In this document: positions 8,894 to 17,981 of the stretch, in pieces
Layout of the letters: the number at the start of each line of letters is the position of its first letter
Position numbering within the stretch: the stretch's first letter is position 1
DNA from: CAYTZH01 sp964442285
Lineage (GTDB): Bacteria > Myxococcota_A > UBA9160 > JAFDET01
Direction of reading: 5' to 3'
Length of the DNA: 42,202 bases
Assembly (NCBI GenBank): GCA_964442285.1
Contig: CAYTZH010000043.1
Location: 1 to 42,202, forward strand
Translations under genes and position numbers: made by a program
Notes under the pieces: model-generated
What the model saw: the letters and a program-made list of their open reading frames with translations, nothing else
What the model was told of the DNA's origin: nothing
Database searches by the model: none

Positions 8894-10847
8894 GAGGCCG
8901 GACCGGGCCGCTTCCGGGCCGTGCCTCACCCTCGGCACCGCCGGCCACATCGACCACGGCAAGACGGCCCTCGTGCGGGCGCTCACCGGCGTCGACACCG
9001 ATCGCCTGCCCGAGGAGAAGGCCCGGGGCATCACCCTCGAGCTGGGCTTCGCGCCCCTCGCGCTCGACGATGGCCGCGTGCTGTCGGTGGTGGACGTCCC
9101 GGGCCACGAGCGTCTCGTGCGCACCATGGTGGCGGGCGCCACGGGCATCGACCTGGTCCTGCTGGTGGTGGCGGCCGACGAAGGCGTGATGCCCCAGACC
9201 CGGGAGCACGTGGCCGTCTGCGATCTGCTCGGTCTGCGACACGGTGTCGTGGCGCTCACGAAGGCCGACCTGGCCGATCCCGAGATGCTGGAGCTCGCCC
9301 GGGAGGAGGTCGAGGCGCTGCTCGCCGGAACCGCCCTGGCGGGCGCTCCGGTCGTGCCGGTGTCGGCGGCCGAAGGCCGCGGCCTCCCCGCCCTGCGCGA
9401 GGCCCTGGCGCGGGCCGCCGCCGCCGCGACGCCCCGGACGCCGCGGGGCGGCGCCCCGCGCCTGCCGGTGGACCGGGCCTTCGCCGTGAAGGGCTTCGGC
9501 GTGGTGGTCACGGGGACTCTCTCGGGAGGCGCTCTCGCGGTGGGAGACGCGGTGGAGCTGCTTCCGGGCGAGCGCCGGGCCCGGGTGCGCGGTCTCGAGC
9601 GCTTCGGCACGCGGGCGGACCGCATCGAGGCCGGGGGCCGCTGCGCGGTCAACCTGCAGGGCCTCGAGGTGGGCGACGTCTCCCGGGGCGACGTGCTCAC
9701 GGCGCCCGACGCGCTCGTGCCCACCTCCGTCGTCGACCTGGCGCTGGCCTGGGTCCCCGGCGCCCCGGCGCTCGACGCGCCGGCCGCGGTGAGCTTCCTG
9801 GTGGGAACCGCCGAGCGGCGGGCCCGCCTGGCGCCGATCGGTACCGCGCCCGCCCGGGTGAAGCCCGGCAGCGAGGGCTTCGCCCGGGCGCATCTCGAGG
9901 GGTTGCCGCTGCCGCTCCTTCCCGGCGACCGCTGTGTCGTGCGCGGCTTCGCGCGCGGGGCGGCCGGCGCGACCCTGGGCGGCGGGCTCGTCCTCGACGT
10001 GGCGCCGCCGCGGCGGCGTCTCTCGGATCCCGCCCTGGTCCGGGACCTGGAACGCCTGGCCCGTCGCGATCCGCGGGAGGACTTGCGGGTGCGCATCGAG
10101 CGCGAGGGTCTGGCCGGCGTCCGCGAGGCGCGTCTGGCGCGGGAGACGGGCCTTCGGGACCGGGCGCTCGAGCGGCCGCTCGAAGCGCTGGCCCGCGCCG
10201 GCGCGGCCGCGCCCGGTGCGCCGGGCCGCTGGCTCTCCACCGCCGCCTGGCAGCGCCTCGAGGGGCTGGCGGAGGTCGCCGTGGCGGACTTCCACGCCGC
10301 CGAGCCCCTGCGACCGGGGATGCCGCGGGGTGCCCTCCGCGGCCGGCTGCCGCCCAACGTGCCCGAGGACGTGTCGGAGGCGGTGGTGGATCGCCTCGCC
10401 GCCGCGGGTCGCGTGATCGTCCGGGGCGATCGGGTGCGTCTGCCGGGCCACGCGCCCGCGCTCTCGGAGGCCGACCGCGCCATCGCCGAGCGGATGCTGG
10501 CCGAGGCCCGCGACGCGGGTCTGGATCCGCCGGCGCCCCGCGCCTGGAGCGAGTCGCTCGGGATTCCTCCCGAGCGGCTGCGCGGGCTGCTGGCCTTCCT
10601 CGAGGCGGAGGGTCGTCTGGTCCGCGCCCCGGGCGACCTCTGGTTCGAGACCGCCTGCGTGGACCGCCTGCGCGCCCGGGTCCGCGCCCACCTGGAGGCC
10701 CACGGAGCGCTCGACACGCCCGCCTACAAGGAGCTGATCGGCACCTCCCGGCGGGCGGCGGTGCCCCTCATGGAGCTCTTCGACGCCGAGCGGCTCACGG
10801 TCCGGAAGGGCAATCGGCGGGTGCTGAGGAGGGCCGCCGGGGGCTGA
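8856..10847 (+). CDS. selB: Selenocysteine-specific translation elongation factor SelB
   Basis: SelB is a GTPase that brings Sec-tRNA to ribosomes paused at UGA by binding the SECIS hairpin of the mRNA. The 663-residue protein has an EF-Tu-like G domain: GTAGHIDHGKTALVRAL (P loop), GITLELGFAPL, DVPGHERLVRTMVAG and TKADLAD. Beta-barrel domains follow, then the SelB-specific winged helices, ending in YKELIGTSRRAAVPLMEL and LTVRKGNRRVLR, the hallmark of the RNA-binding WH domain. The start is GTG 8856 or TTG 8874; both overlap serS. No selA, selD, tRNA-Sec or selenoprotein gene is visible in the window. Confidence 0.95.
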   Translation: MRASTALDREPARRPDRAASGPCLTLGTAGHIDHGKTALVRALTGVDTDRLPEEKARGITLELGFAPLALDDGRVLSVVDVPGHERLVRTMVAGATGIDLVLLVVAADEGVMPQTREHVAVCDLLGLRHGVVALTKADLADPEMLELAREEVEALLAGTALAGAPVVPVSAAEGRGLPALREALARAAAAATPRTPRGGAPRLPVDRAFAVKGFGVVVTGTLSGGALAVGDAVELLPGERRARVRGLERFGTRADRIEAGGRCAVNLQGLEVGDVSRGDVLTAPDALVPTSVVDLALAWVPGAPALDAPAAVSFLVGTAERRARLAPIGTAPARVKPGSEGFARAHLEGLPLPLLPGDRCVVRGFARGAAGATLGGGLVLDVAPPRRRLSDPALVRDLERLARRDPREDLRVRIEREGLAGVREARLARETGLRDRALERPLEALARAGAAAPGAPGRWLSTAAWQRLEGLAEVAVADFHAAEPLRPGMPRGALRGRLPPNVPEDVSEAVVDRLAAAGRVIVRGDRVRLPGHAPALSEADRAIAERMLAEARDAGLDPPAPRAWSESLGIPPERLRGLLAFLEAEGRLVRAPGDLWFETACVDRLRARVRAHLEAHGALDTPAYKELIGTSRRAAVPLMELFDAERLTVRKGNRRVLRRAAGG

Positions 10848-10871
10848 GCGGCGGGCACAGCGGGCGGGTGG

Positions 10872-12380
10872 TCAGCGCAGGAAGGCGACCGACTCCCGCG
10901 CCCAGCCCAGCACGCCGACCTCCTGGACGAGCCCGAGGTTCGGGAACAGGCCGAACAGGACCACGGCCACGGCACAGGTGGCCAGGGCCGCCGCCTCGAG
11001 GGAGGAGAGCTGGGCGCGCGGCGCAACGTCGGCGGGCTCGCGCATGTACATCATCACCGGCAGCCGCAGGTAGAAGTAGACCGACACCACGCTCGTGAGC
11101 ACGGCGACGACCGTCAGCCCCACGTAGCCCGCCTTCACCGCCGCCGCGAAGAGCGTGAACTTCGCCACGAACCCCACGGTGCCGGGGATGCCGGCCAGGG
11201 CGATCATGAAGAGCGCCATCAGGGCCGCCAGTCCCGGGCGTCGGGTCGCCAGCCCGGCGAAGTCCTGCACGTGGTCCAGGTCGCGGCCGCGGCTCGCGAG
11301 GGCCACGATCACGCCGAAGGCGCCCAGGTTCATGAAGAGATAGGCGAAGAGGTAGAAGAGCACGGCCGACTGGCCTTCGGGACTCCCGGCCACGAATCCC
11401 AGCAGCAGGTAGCCCGCGTGGCCGATGCTCGAGTAGGCGAGCATGCGCTTTACGTTGTCCTGGACCACGGCCGTGACGTTCCCCACCACCATGGTCAGGG
11501 CCGCCAGTACCCAGAGCACCGTGTTCAGGTTCGCCGGCAGGGTTTCGAAGCCTTCGAAGAGGAAGCGCAGCAGGGCCAGGAAGGCGGCCGCCTTGACCGT
11601 CACCGACATGTAGGCCGTCACCGAGGTGGGGGCGCCCTCGTAGACGTCCGGCGTCCACTGGTGGAAGGGCACCGACGACACCTTGAAGGCGAAGCCGACG
11701 ACGACGAGACCCAGGCCCATGATGCCCAGGGGGTTGTCCGGGGAGAAGCCGGCGCGGATGCCCGCCAGGCTGGTGGCGCCCGTGACGCCGTAGAGGAGCG
11801 CCATGCCGTAGAGCATGAGACCGCTCGCGAAGGAGCCGATCAGGAAGTACTTCAGCGCGGACTCGTTGCTGTGGAGCTTGCGGCGGTCGAAGCCTGCCAG
11901 CACGTAGATGGGAATGCTCATGATCTCGAGCCCGAGGAAGATCGTGACCAGATCCACGGCGCAGATCATCAGCAGCATGCCCGACGTGGCCAGCAGCAGC
12001 AGCGCGTAGTACTCGCCGTGGTTGATCCGGAGCTCGACCAGGTAGTGCACCGAGAGCCAGACGCCCAGCAGCGCGCCGAGAGAGACGATCACCACCCCGA
12101 AGCTGGCGAAGCGGTCCAGGCGCACCATGGGCTGGTCGGGGTTGAACACCAGGGCGCTTCCGGAGGCGAGCCCCGAGACGCCGAAGTAGATCGCCAGGAC
12201 GAGGGCCGCGCTCGAGGCGGCCGCCAGCACTGCGCTCACGTAGCGGGCATCGAGGGGCCGCATGAGCAGGGTCTTCCGGCCGGCCAGGAAGATCTCGAGC
12301 ATCAGCACGACCATCGCGCCGATCCCGACGATCGCGATCGGCGCCACAGCGGCGAAGTCGAGGTCGAGGGACGGGGTCAC
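10872..12380 (-). CDS. nuoN: NADH-quinone oxidoreductase subunit N
   Basis: NuoN is one of the three antiporter-like proton-pumping membrane subunits of complex I. The 502-residue protein has about 14 hydrophobic segments. Typical signatures are LLATSGMLLMICAVDLVTIFLGLE, YFLIGSFASG, PFHQWTPDVYEGAPTSVTA (with the membrane helix 7-8 region), KRMLAYSSIGHAGYLLLG with the conserved Lys, and GIPGTVGFVAKFTLF. The GTG start overlaps the nuoM stop by 4 nt. It is the last gene of the nuo run. Confidence 0.95.
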   Translation of the reverse strand: MTPSLDLDFAAVAPIAIVGIGAMVVLMLEIFLAGRKTLLMRPLDARYVSAVLAAASSAALVLAIYFGVSGLASGSALVFNPDQPMVRLDRFASFGVVIVSLGALLGVWLSVHYLVELRINHGEYYALLLLATSGMLLMICAVDLVTIFLGLEIMSIPIYVLAGFDRRKLHSNESALKYFLIGSFASGLMLYGMALLYGVTGATSLAGIRAGFSPDNPLGIMGLGLVVVGFAFKVSSVPFHQWTPDVYEGAPTSVTAYMSVTVKAAAFLALLRFLFEGFETLPANLNTVLWVLAALTMVVGNVTAVVQDNVKRMLAYSSIGHAGYLLLGFVAGSPEGQSAVLFYLFAYLFMNLGAFGVIVALASRGRDLDHVQDFAGLATRRPGLAALMALFMIALAGIPGTVGFVAKFTLFAAAVKAGYVGLTVVAVLTSVVSVYFYLRLPVMMYMREPADVAPRAQLSSLEAAALATCAVAVVLFGLFPNLGLVQEVGVLGWARESVAFLR

Positions 12381-13975
12381 GGGCGCATCTCTCCCGCAGC
12401 GCCCGCGTCCCGGGGCATCTGGGCGACCCGAGGCGTCGCGGACTCGATGCGCCGCACGATCTCGCTCACCGAGGCATCCAGGCGTCGCAGGAAGGGCTGG
12501 GGGTGGATCCCGATCCAGAAGATCGGGACGAGGATCGCCACCATCACCGCCTTCTCGCGGCCGTTGAGGTCGATCAGTCCGCGGTTCTCCGCCTTCTCGA
12601 CCGGGCCGAACATCACCCGCCGCACCATCCAGAGCATGTAGGCCGCCGCGAGGATCACGCCCAGGGCAGCGGCCACCGCGAAGCCGGGCCGCACCCGGAA
12701 CGCGCCCACGAGGATCAGGAACTCGCCGACGAAGCCGTTCAGGGCGGGGAGCCCGATGCTCGACATCGTGACCACGCCGAACAACGCCGCGAACACCGGC
12801 ATCGGCTTCGCGATGCCGCCGAAGTCATCGATCATCCGCGTGTGGCGGCGCTCGTAGATCATCCCGACCAGGAGGAAGAGCGCGCCGGTGGAGAGGCCGT
12901 GGTTGACCATCTGGAGCACGCTGCCCTCGAGCCCCTCCCCGTTGAAGGCGAACATCCCCAGCATGACGAAGCCCAGGTGGGCCACCGAGGAGTAGGCCAC
13001 CAGCTTCTTCATGTCCTTCTGGACCATGGCGACCAGGGAGCCGTAGAGGATGCCGATCACGGCCAGCGTGAACATGAGCGGCGCGGCGTCCACGGCCGCG
13101 CTCGGGAACAGGGGCAGGGCGAAGCGCACGAAGCCGTAGGTGCCCATCTTCAGGAGCACGCCCGCCAGGATCACCGAGCCCGCTGTCGGTGCCTCCACGT
13201 GGGCGTCCGGGAGCCAGGTGTGGAAGGGCACCAGCGGAACCTTGATGGCGAAGGCCAGGGCGAAGGCGGCGAAGAGCCAGGGCTGGGTCTTCCACCAGAC
13301 CGCTTCGCCCGCCAGGGGAATGGTCGTTTCGAGGAGCCCGACGCCCTCCGCGCCGGGGGGCCGCACGAAGTCGAGGTTGAGGCTGCCGAACTGCTCGAAG
13401 TGGAGGTAGTAGACCGCCAGCATCGCCACCAGCATGAGCAGCGAGCCGAACATCGTGTAGAGGAAGAACTTGATCGCGGCGTACACCCGCCGGGGGCCGC
13501 CCCAGACCCCGATGATGAAGTACATCGGGATCAGCATCAGCTCCCAGAACAGGTAGAACTGGAACAGGTTCAGGGAGACGAAGGCGCCGATCATGCCCGT
13601 CTCGAGGGACAGCATGTGGAACAGGAAGCTGCGCTGGGACCGGTCGATGTCGTTCCAGCAGGCCAGCAGCGTGATCGGCATCAGGAAGGTGGTGAGCAGG
13701 ACCAGCAGCATGCTGATGCCGTCGACGCCCACGAAGTACTGGATGCCGTACTCGGAGATCCAGGGGACGTGGACCACGAACTGGAAGCTGGTGAGCGTGG
13801 CGTCGAATCCGGTCCAGAGGCGGAGCGAGACCAGGAACGTCGCCGTGGTGCTCCCGAGGGCGACCGCGCGCCAGACGTGCTCCGGGAGCCGGCGGCCGGT
13901 CAGCACCAGCAGCAGGGCCGTTCCCAGGGGCAGGAAGGTAAGGAGGCTCAAGAGGTGGGCGTCGATCCAGGCCAT
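12377..13975 (-). CDS. nuoM: NADH-quinone oxidoreductase subunit M
   Basis: This 532-residue antiporter-like proton-pumping subunit has the conserved stretches VGVDGISMLLVLLTTFLMPI, LFWELMLIPMYFIIG (with the essential Glu), KVPLVPFHTWLPDAHVEAPT, KKLVAYSSVAHLGFVMLG and GLPALNGFVGEFLIL. The length is usual for the family. It begins at ATG 13975, three bases after nuoL ends, and its TGA overlaps the GTG start of nuoN. Confidence 0.96.
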   Translation of the reverse strand: MAWIDAHLLSLLTFLPLGTALLLVLTGRRLPEHVWRAVALGSTTATFLVSLRLWTGFDATLTSFQFVVHVPWISEYGIQYFVGVDGISMLLVLLTTFLMPITLLACWNDIDRSQRSFLFHMLSLETGMIGAFVSLNLFQFYLFWELMLIPMYFIIGVWGGPRRVYAAIKFFLYTMFGSLLMLVAMLAVYYLHFEQFGSLNLDFVRPPGAEGVGLLETTIPLAGEAVWWKTQPWLFAAFALAFAIKVPLVPFHTWLPDAHVEAPTAGSVILAGVLLKMGTYGFVRFALPLFPSAAVDAAPLMFTLAVIGILYGSLVAMVQKDMKKLVAYSSVAHLGFVMLGMFAFNGEGLEGSVLQMVNHGLSTGALFLLVGMIYERRHTRMIDDFGGIAKPMPVFAALFGVVTMSSIGLPALNGFVGEFLILVGAFRVRPGFAVAAALGVILAAAYMLWMVRRVMFGPVEKAENRGLIDLNGREKAVMVAILVPIFWIGIHPQPFLRRLDASVSEIVRRIESATPRVAQMPRDAGAAGEMRP

Positions 13976-13978
13976 CGG

Positions 13979-16018
13979 CTAGCCCACCAGGTATCCGAGG
14001 ATCGCGGCCGCGCCGACGATCATGAAGAAGAGGTAGGTCTGGGCCAGCCCCGACTGGAGCCGGGCCAGCACCTGGCTCGCGGCGCCTCGCACCACCCGGG
14101 CCACGCCGTTGACGCCCGCGCCGTCGATCAGGCCCGCGTCGACGCCGCGGAAGAGCAGCCGATCGGAGACGAGGACCAGGGGCCGGACCAGGGCGCTGTC
14201 GTAGGCCTCGTCCACCCAGTACTTGTTCACGACCGCCCGGTGCAGACCCGACAGTGCGCGCCGGAGCTTCAGCGGCAGCTCGGGGCGCCGGACGTAGAAG
14301 AGCCAGGCCAGCCCCCAGCCCGCGACCGCCACCGCCACCGCCAGCGCCGCCAGCCGGAGCTCGGTGGCGTGGTCCACGTGGTGCTCGGCGTGGGGCAGGA
14401 TCGGCGCCAGGAAGAGCGCGAAGGAGTTGGAGTTCTCCACTCCCAGCCAATCGCCGTAGACCTGGGGCGGGCTCAGCAGGCCCGCCACCGCCGAGAGCAC
14501 CGCGAGCACGTAGAGGGGCACCATCACCGTATCCACGGGCTCGTGGATGTGGTCGCGCAGGTCGCGGCTCACGCGGGTCTCGCCGTGGAAGGTCCGGAAG
14601 AGCAGCCGGAACATGTAGAAGGAGGTGATGCCGGCCGTGCCGACCCCCATCGCCCACAGCGCGTAGTGGCCGGGCACGTCGTGGGCCAGCCAGGCGGAGA
14701 GCAGCACCTCGTCCTTGGAGAAGAAGCCCGAGAGGGGCGGGATCCCGGCGATGGCGAACACGCCCACGCCGAAGACGATCCAGGTCCACAGGAGGCGCGA
14801 GCGCAGGCCGCCCATGCGGTCGGTGTCCTGCTCGTGATGCAGGGCGAGGATCACCGCGCCGGCGCCCAGGAATAGCAGGGCCTTGAAGAAGGCGTGGGTC
14901 GTCAGGTGGAACATCCCCGCGGCGTAGCCGCCGCAGCCCACGGCCAGGAACATGTACCCGAGCTGGCTCACCGTGGAGTAGGCCAGGACCTTCTTGATGT
15001 CGGTCTGGGCCACGGCGATGGTGGCGGCGAACAGGGCCGTGATGCCTCCCACCCACGCCACCACGGCAGACGCCCCGGGCGCCGCCGCGTAGAGGAACGA
15101 GAGCCGGCAGATCATGTAGACGCCGGCCGTCACCATGGTGGCGGCGTGGATCAGGGCCGAGACCGGGGTGGGGCCGGCCATGGCGTCCGGCAGCCAGGTG
15201 TAGAGCGGGATCTGGGCCGACTTGCCGCAGGCGCCGACGAAGAGGCAGAGGCCGATCAGGGTCGCCAGCTGCCACTCGGGGGCGCCCGGCAGGAAGGAGA
15301 GCCAGCCCGGGATCGCCACGGTCTGCCCGGCGATCACCTCCATGTGCGCCTCGATCGTCCGGAAGGCCACCGACGGGACGCCCGCGTCGGCGAGGGCGGA
15401 GAAGATCAGGAAGATCCCCACCAGGAAGCCGAAGTCGCCGATGCGGTTCACGATGAAGGCCTTGGCGCCGCAGAAGGCGTTGTAGCGGTCGCTGTACCAG
15501 AAGCCGATCAGGAGGTACGAGCAGACCCCCACACCCTCCCAGCCCAGGAAGAGCAGCAGCAGGTTGTCGCCCAGGACGAGCATCAGCATCGAGAACGTGA
15601 AGAGGTTCAGGTAGCAGAAGAAGCGCTGGAACCCCTTGTCCTCGCGGTGGTCGTCGTCCATGTAGCCGATCGAGTAGATGTGGATCAGCGAGCCGACGCC
15701 GGTCACCATCAGGATCATCACGGCCGAGAGCGGATCGAGCTGGAAGGCCACCTCGGCGCTGAAGTCGCCCGCTCCGATCCAGGTGTAGAGGTTGTCGACC
15801 AGGACCCGGGCGCCCGCGGGCTGCTCGAGCAGCTCCCACAGGGCGAACAGCGACGTCACGAAGGAGGCCAGCACCGCGCCGCAGGAGAGCCCGATCACCA
15901 GCAGCCGTGGCGACTCCCGCCGCACCAGGCCCAGCATGAGCCCGTGGAAGACGGCCGCGGACAAAGGCAGCGCGGGAATCAGGCGCAGCAGCCCGCTCTC
16001 GTTGGCGACGTCTACCAT
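13979..16018 (-). CDS. nuoL: NADH-quinone oxidoreductase subunit L
   Basis: This is the distal antiporter-like proton-pumping subunit, 679 residues from the ATG at 16018. The frame is open further upstream, but that part encodes the overlapping nuoK in another frame and gives no recognisable protein. Signatures are FLGWEGVGVCSYLLIGFW (conserved Glu), GKSAQIPLYTWLPDAM, TPVSALIHAATMVTAGVYM, KKVLAYSTVSQLGYMFLA and GIPPLSGFFSKDEVL. The C-terminal region (NKYWVDEAYD onward) carries the lateral helix and final membrane segment typical of NuoL. It overlaps the nuoK 3' end by 7 nt. Confidence 0.96.
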   Translation of the reverse strand: MVDVANESGLLRLIPALPLSAAVFHGLMLGLVRRESPRLLVIGLSCGAVLASFVTSLFALWELLEQPAGARVLVDNLYTWIGAGDFSAEVAFQLDPLSAVMILMVTGVGSLIHIYSIGYMDDDHREDKGFQRFFCYLNLFTFSMLMLVLGDNLLLLFLGWEGVGVCSYLLIGFWYSDRYNAFCGAKAFIVNRIGDFGFLVGIFLIFSALADAGVPSVAFRTIEAHMEVIAGQTVAIPGWLSFLPGAPEWQLATLIGLCLFVGACGKSAQIPLYTWLPDAMAGPTPVSALIHAATMVTAGVYMICRLSFLYAAAPGASAVVAWVGGITALFAATIAVAQTDIKKVLAYSTVSQLGYMFLAVGCGGYAAGMFHLTTHAFFKALLFLGAGAVILALHHEQDTDRMGGLRSRLLWTWIVFGVGVFAIAGIPPLSGFFSKDEVLLSAWLAHDVPGHYALWAMGVGTAGITSFYMFRLLFRTFHGETRVSRDLRDHIHEPVDTVMVPLYVLAVLSAVAGLLSPPQVYGDWLGVENSNSFALFLAPILPHAEHHVDHATELRLAALAVAVAVAGWGLAWLFYVRRPELPLKLRRALSGLHRAVVNKYWVDEAYDSALVRPLVLVSDRLLFRGVDAGLIDGAGVNGVARVVRGAASQVLARLQSGLAQTYLFFMIVGAAAILGYLVG

Positions 16019-16314
16019 CGCAGGAGGCTCACGTCCTCGACGTTCACCGAGTCGCGGTTGCGGAACAGGGCGATGACGATGCCCAGGCCCACGGCCACCT
16101 CGGCCGCGGCCACGGTGATCACCATGAGCACCATGAACTGCCCGTTCAGGTCCCCCCAGGCCCGCGCGAAGCCCACGAAGGCGAGGTTCACGGCGTTGAG
16201 CATCAGCTCGATGGACATCAGGATGACGATCAGGTTGCGGCGGGTCAGGGCCCCCACCACCCCGATCGCGAACAGCAGGGCGGAGAGCCCGATCACGTGC
16301 TCGAGAGGGATCAC
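16012..16314 (-). CDS. nuoK: NADH-quinone oxidoreductase subunit K
   Basis: This is a 100-residue, three-helix membrane subunit of the proton-pumping module. It starts at GTG 16314, overlapping the nuoJ stop (GTGA). The conserved segment MSIELMLNAVNLAFVGF contains the membrane-embedded glutamate of the proton path, and AAAEVAVGLGIVIALFRNR carries the second one. The length matches the family exactly. The frame is open further upstream, where it shadows nuoJ. Confidence 0.96.
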   Translation of the reverse strand: MIPLEHVIGLSALLFAIGVVGALTRRNLIVILMSIELMLNAVNLAFVGFARAWGDLNGQFMVLMVITVAAAEVAVGLGIVIALFRNRDSVNVEDVSLLRW

Positions 16315-16820
16315 GGGGCGCCGATCCTCCGCTTCGCCAGCACCACCGCGCCGACGATCGCGGCCAGGAGCAGCAGCGAGGTCGACTCGAAGGGCAGGAG
16401 GTAGTCCGTGAACAGGGCGTAGCCCAGGTGGCGGTACCCCCCGAATCCCTCGGGCAGCTCGCGCATCTCGGGCAGGTGCTCTCCCATGCCCTGCAGGAAC
16501 CGGAGCAGCGCCCACATGCCCACCGCCACACCCGCCGCCTTGAGCAGCGGCTGGCGGATGGGCGGGAACGCCTCCTGGCGCAGGTTCAGGAGCATCACCA
16601 CGAACATGAAGAGCACCACGATGGCCCCGGCGTAGACCATGATCTGGACGACGCCGATCAGGTGCGCCTCCAGCAGCACGTAGATGCCCGCGAGGGCGAT
16701 CATGCTGACCACCAGGGACAGGGCCGCGGAGACCGTGTTCCGCACGTTCAGCACCATGGCGACGGCGAAGACCACGGCGAGCGCGGCGAAGACGTAGAAG
16801 AGGACCAGCCCGGCCTCCAC
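16311..16820 (-). CDS. nuoJ: NADH-quinone oxidoreductase subunit J
   Basis: NuoJ is a five-helix membrane subunit at the junction of the quinone site and the proton channels. The 169-residue protein starts at GTG 16820, one base after nuoH ends, leaving no room for nuoI, which normally stands here. Conserved parts are NTVSAALSLVVSMIALAGIY, VVQIMVYAGAIVVLFMFVVM (the mobile pi-bulge helix region) and a final helix ending LAKRRIGAP. Confidence 0.95.
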   Translation of the reverse strand: MEAGLVLFYVFAALAVVFAVAMVLNVRNTVSAALSLVVSMIALAGIYVLLEAHLIGVVQIMVYAGAIVVLFMFVVMLLNLRQEAFPPIRQPLLKAAGVAVGMWALLRFLQGMGEHLPEMRELPEGFGGYRHLGYALFTDYLLPFESTSLLLLAAIVGAVVLAKRRIGAP

Positions 16821-16821
16821 C

Positions 16822-17979
16822 CTAGGCCCCCTTCACGAGCAGCAGGATGGTGCCCGTGACGAAGACGTTGGCGATCGACAGGGGCAGCAGGATCTTCCAG
16901 CACAGGTCCATGACCTGGTCGTAGCGGAAGCGCGGCAGGGTCCAGCGCAGGGACATCTGCAGCCAGATCATGATGATCACCTTCAGCAGGAAGGTGAGCA
17001 CGTGGGCCGCCATGCACAGGCCGTTGGCCAGGCCGTCGCCGAAGACCGGCGAGAGGGCCCCGATGATCGTGGCCTGGGGCAGCCAGGGGATCGACCAGCC
17101 GCCCAGGAAGATGGCGGTCATGAGACCGCCGATCACCACGACCTCGATGAACTCGGCCATGAAGAAGAGGCCAAAGCGCATGCCCGAGTACTCGGTGTGG
17201 TAGCCGGCGACGATCTCGCTCTCGCCCTCGGGCATGTCGAAGGGGGCGCGCTTGTTCTCGGCCATGATGGCGGCGAGGAACATCACGAAGCCCAGGGGCT
17301 GCAGGAACACGCCCCAGGTCGGCAGGCGCACGTAGTCGAGCGCGGTTCCGAGCGGGCCCTCGAACTCGAAGCCGAACCAGGAGAGGAACCCGAGCACCCG
17401 GAAGGTCGTGTCCTGGGCCAGGCCCATCTCCACGAGGCTGAGCGTGCCGAACACCATGAACGCGCCCACCACGGAGAGGCCCATGGTGACCTCGTAGGAG
17501 ATCATCTGGGCCGACGCCCGCAGGCTTCCGAGGAGCGACCAGTTGTTGTTGCTGGCCCAGCCGGCGATGACGGTGCCGTAGGCGGCGATGGAGCCCACCG
17601 CGAAGATGTAGAGCAGCCCCCAGTCGACGTCGGCCACCACCAGGGAGAGGGTGCTGTCGCCGAACTGGTAGACGCCGCCGTAGGGGATGACCGCGAAGGA
17701 GATGATCGCCGGTACCGCGGCGATCACCGGCGCCACCAGGTGGAGGGTGCGGTTGGCGCCCAGGGGCACCACGTCCTCCTTGGTGAGCAGCTTCAGCACG
17801 TCCGCCAGGGGATGGAGCAGGCCCAGGATGCGGATCCCGAAGATGTCGGCGCGGTTTGCGCCGATCCGGTCCTGCATGACCGCGCTCTGCTTGCGCTCGA
17901 TCCACGTGACCACCGGGGCGAAGGCGCCCACGACGATCGCCAGGATGAAGACGGTCTTCAGCAGCACGTCGATGGGCAT
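16822..17979 (-). CDS. nuoH: NADH-quinone oxidoreductase subunit H
   Basis: This 385-residue membrane subunit forms much of the quinone-binding cavity with NuoB and NuoD. The ATG at 17979 is set by MPIDVLLKTVFILAIV and lies 2 nt after nuoG stops. The frame is open much further upstream, where it shadows nuoG. Family marks are WIERKQSAVMQDRIGANRAD, LADVLKLLTKEDVVP, NNNWSLLGSLRASAQMISYE and the acidic quinone-site loop FDMPEGESEIVAGYHTEYSG. Confidence 0.96.
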   Translation of the reverse strand: MPIDVLLKTVFILAIVVGAFAPVVTWIERKQSAVMQDRIGANRADIFGIRILGLLHPLADVLKLLTKEDVVPLGANRTLHLVAPVIAAVPAIISFAVIPYGGVYQFGDSTLSLVVADVDWGLLYIFAVGSIAAYGTVIAGWASNNNWSLLGSLRASAQMISYEVTMGLSVVGAFMVFGTLSLVEMGLAQDTTFRVLGFLSWFGFEFEGPLGTALDYVRLPTWGVFLQPLGFVMFLAAIMAENKRAPFDMPEGESEIVAGYHTEYSGMRFGLFFMAEFIEVVVIGGLMTAIFLGGWSIPWLPQATIIGALSPVFGDGLANGLCMAAHVLTFLLKVIIMIWLQMSLRWTLPRFRYDQVMDLCWKILLPLSIANVFVTGTILLLVKGA

Positions 17980-17981
17980 GC

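Noticed and set aside
12503..16820. Very long open frames on the plus strand opposite the nuo genes, rich in His, Glu, Gln and Arg
   Set aside because: High GC removes stops from antisense frames. The translations have no family signatures and mirror nuo codons.
16815..16825. nuoI hidden between nuoH and nuoJ in another frame
   Set aside because: Only one base separates nuoH and nuoJ, and no frame on either strand inside these genes has paired CxxCxxCxxxCP ferredoxin motifs.
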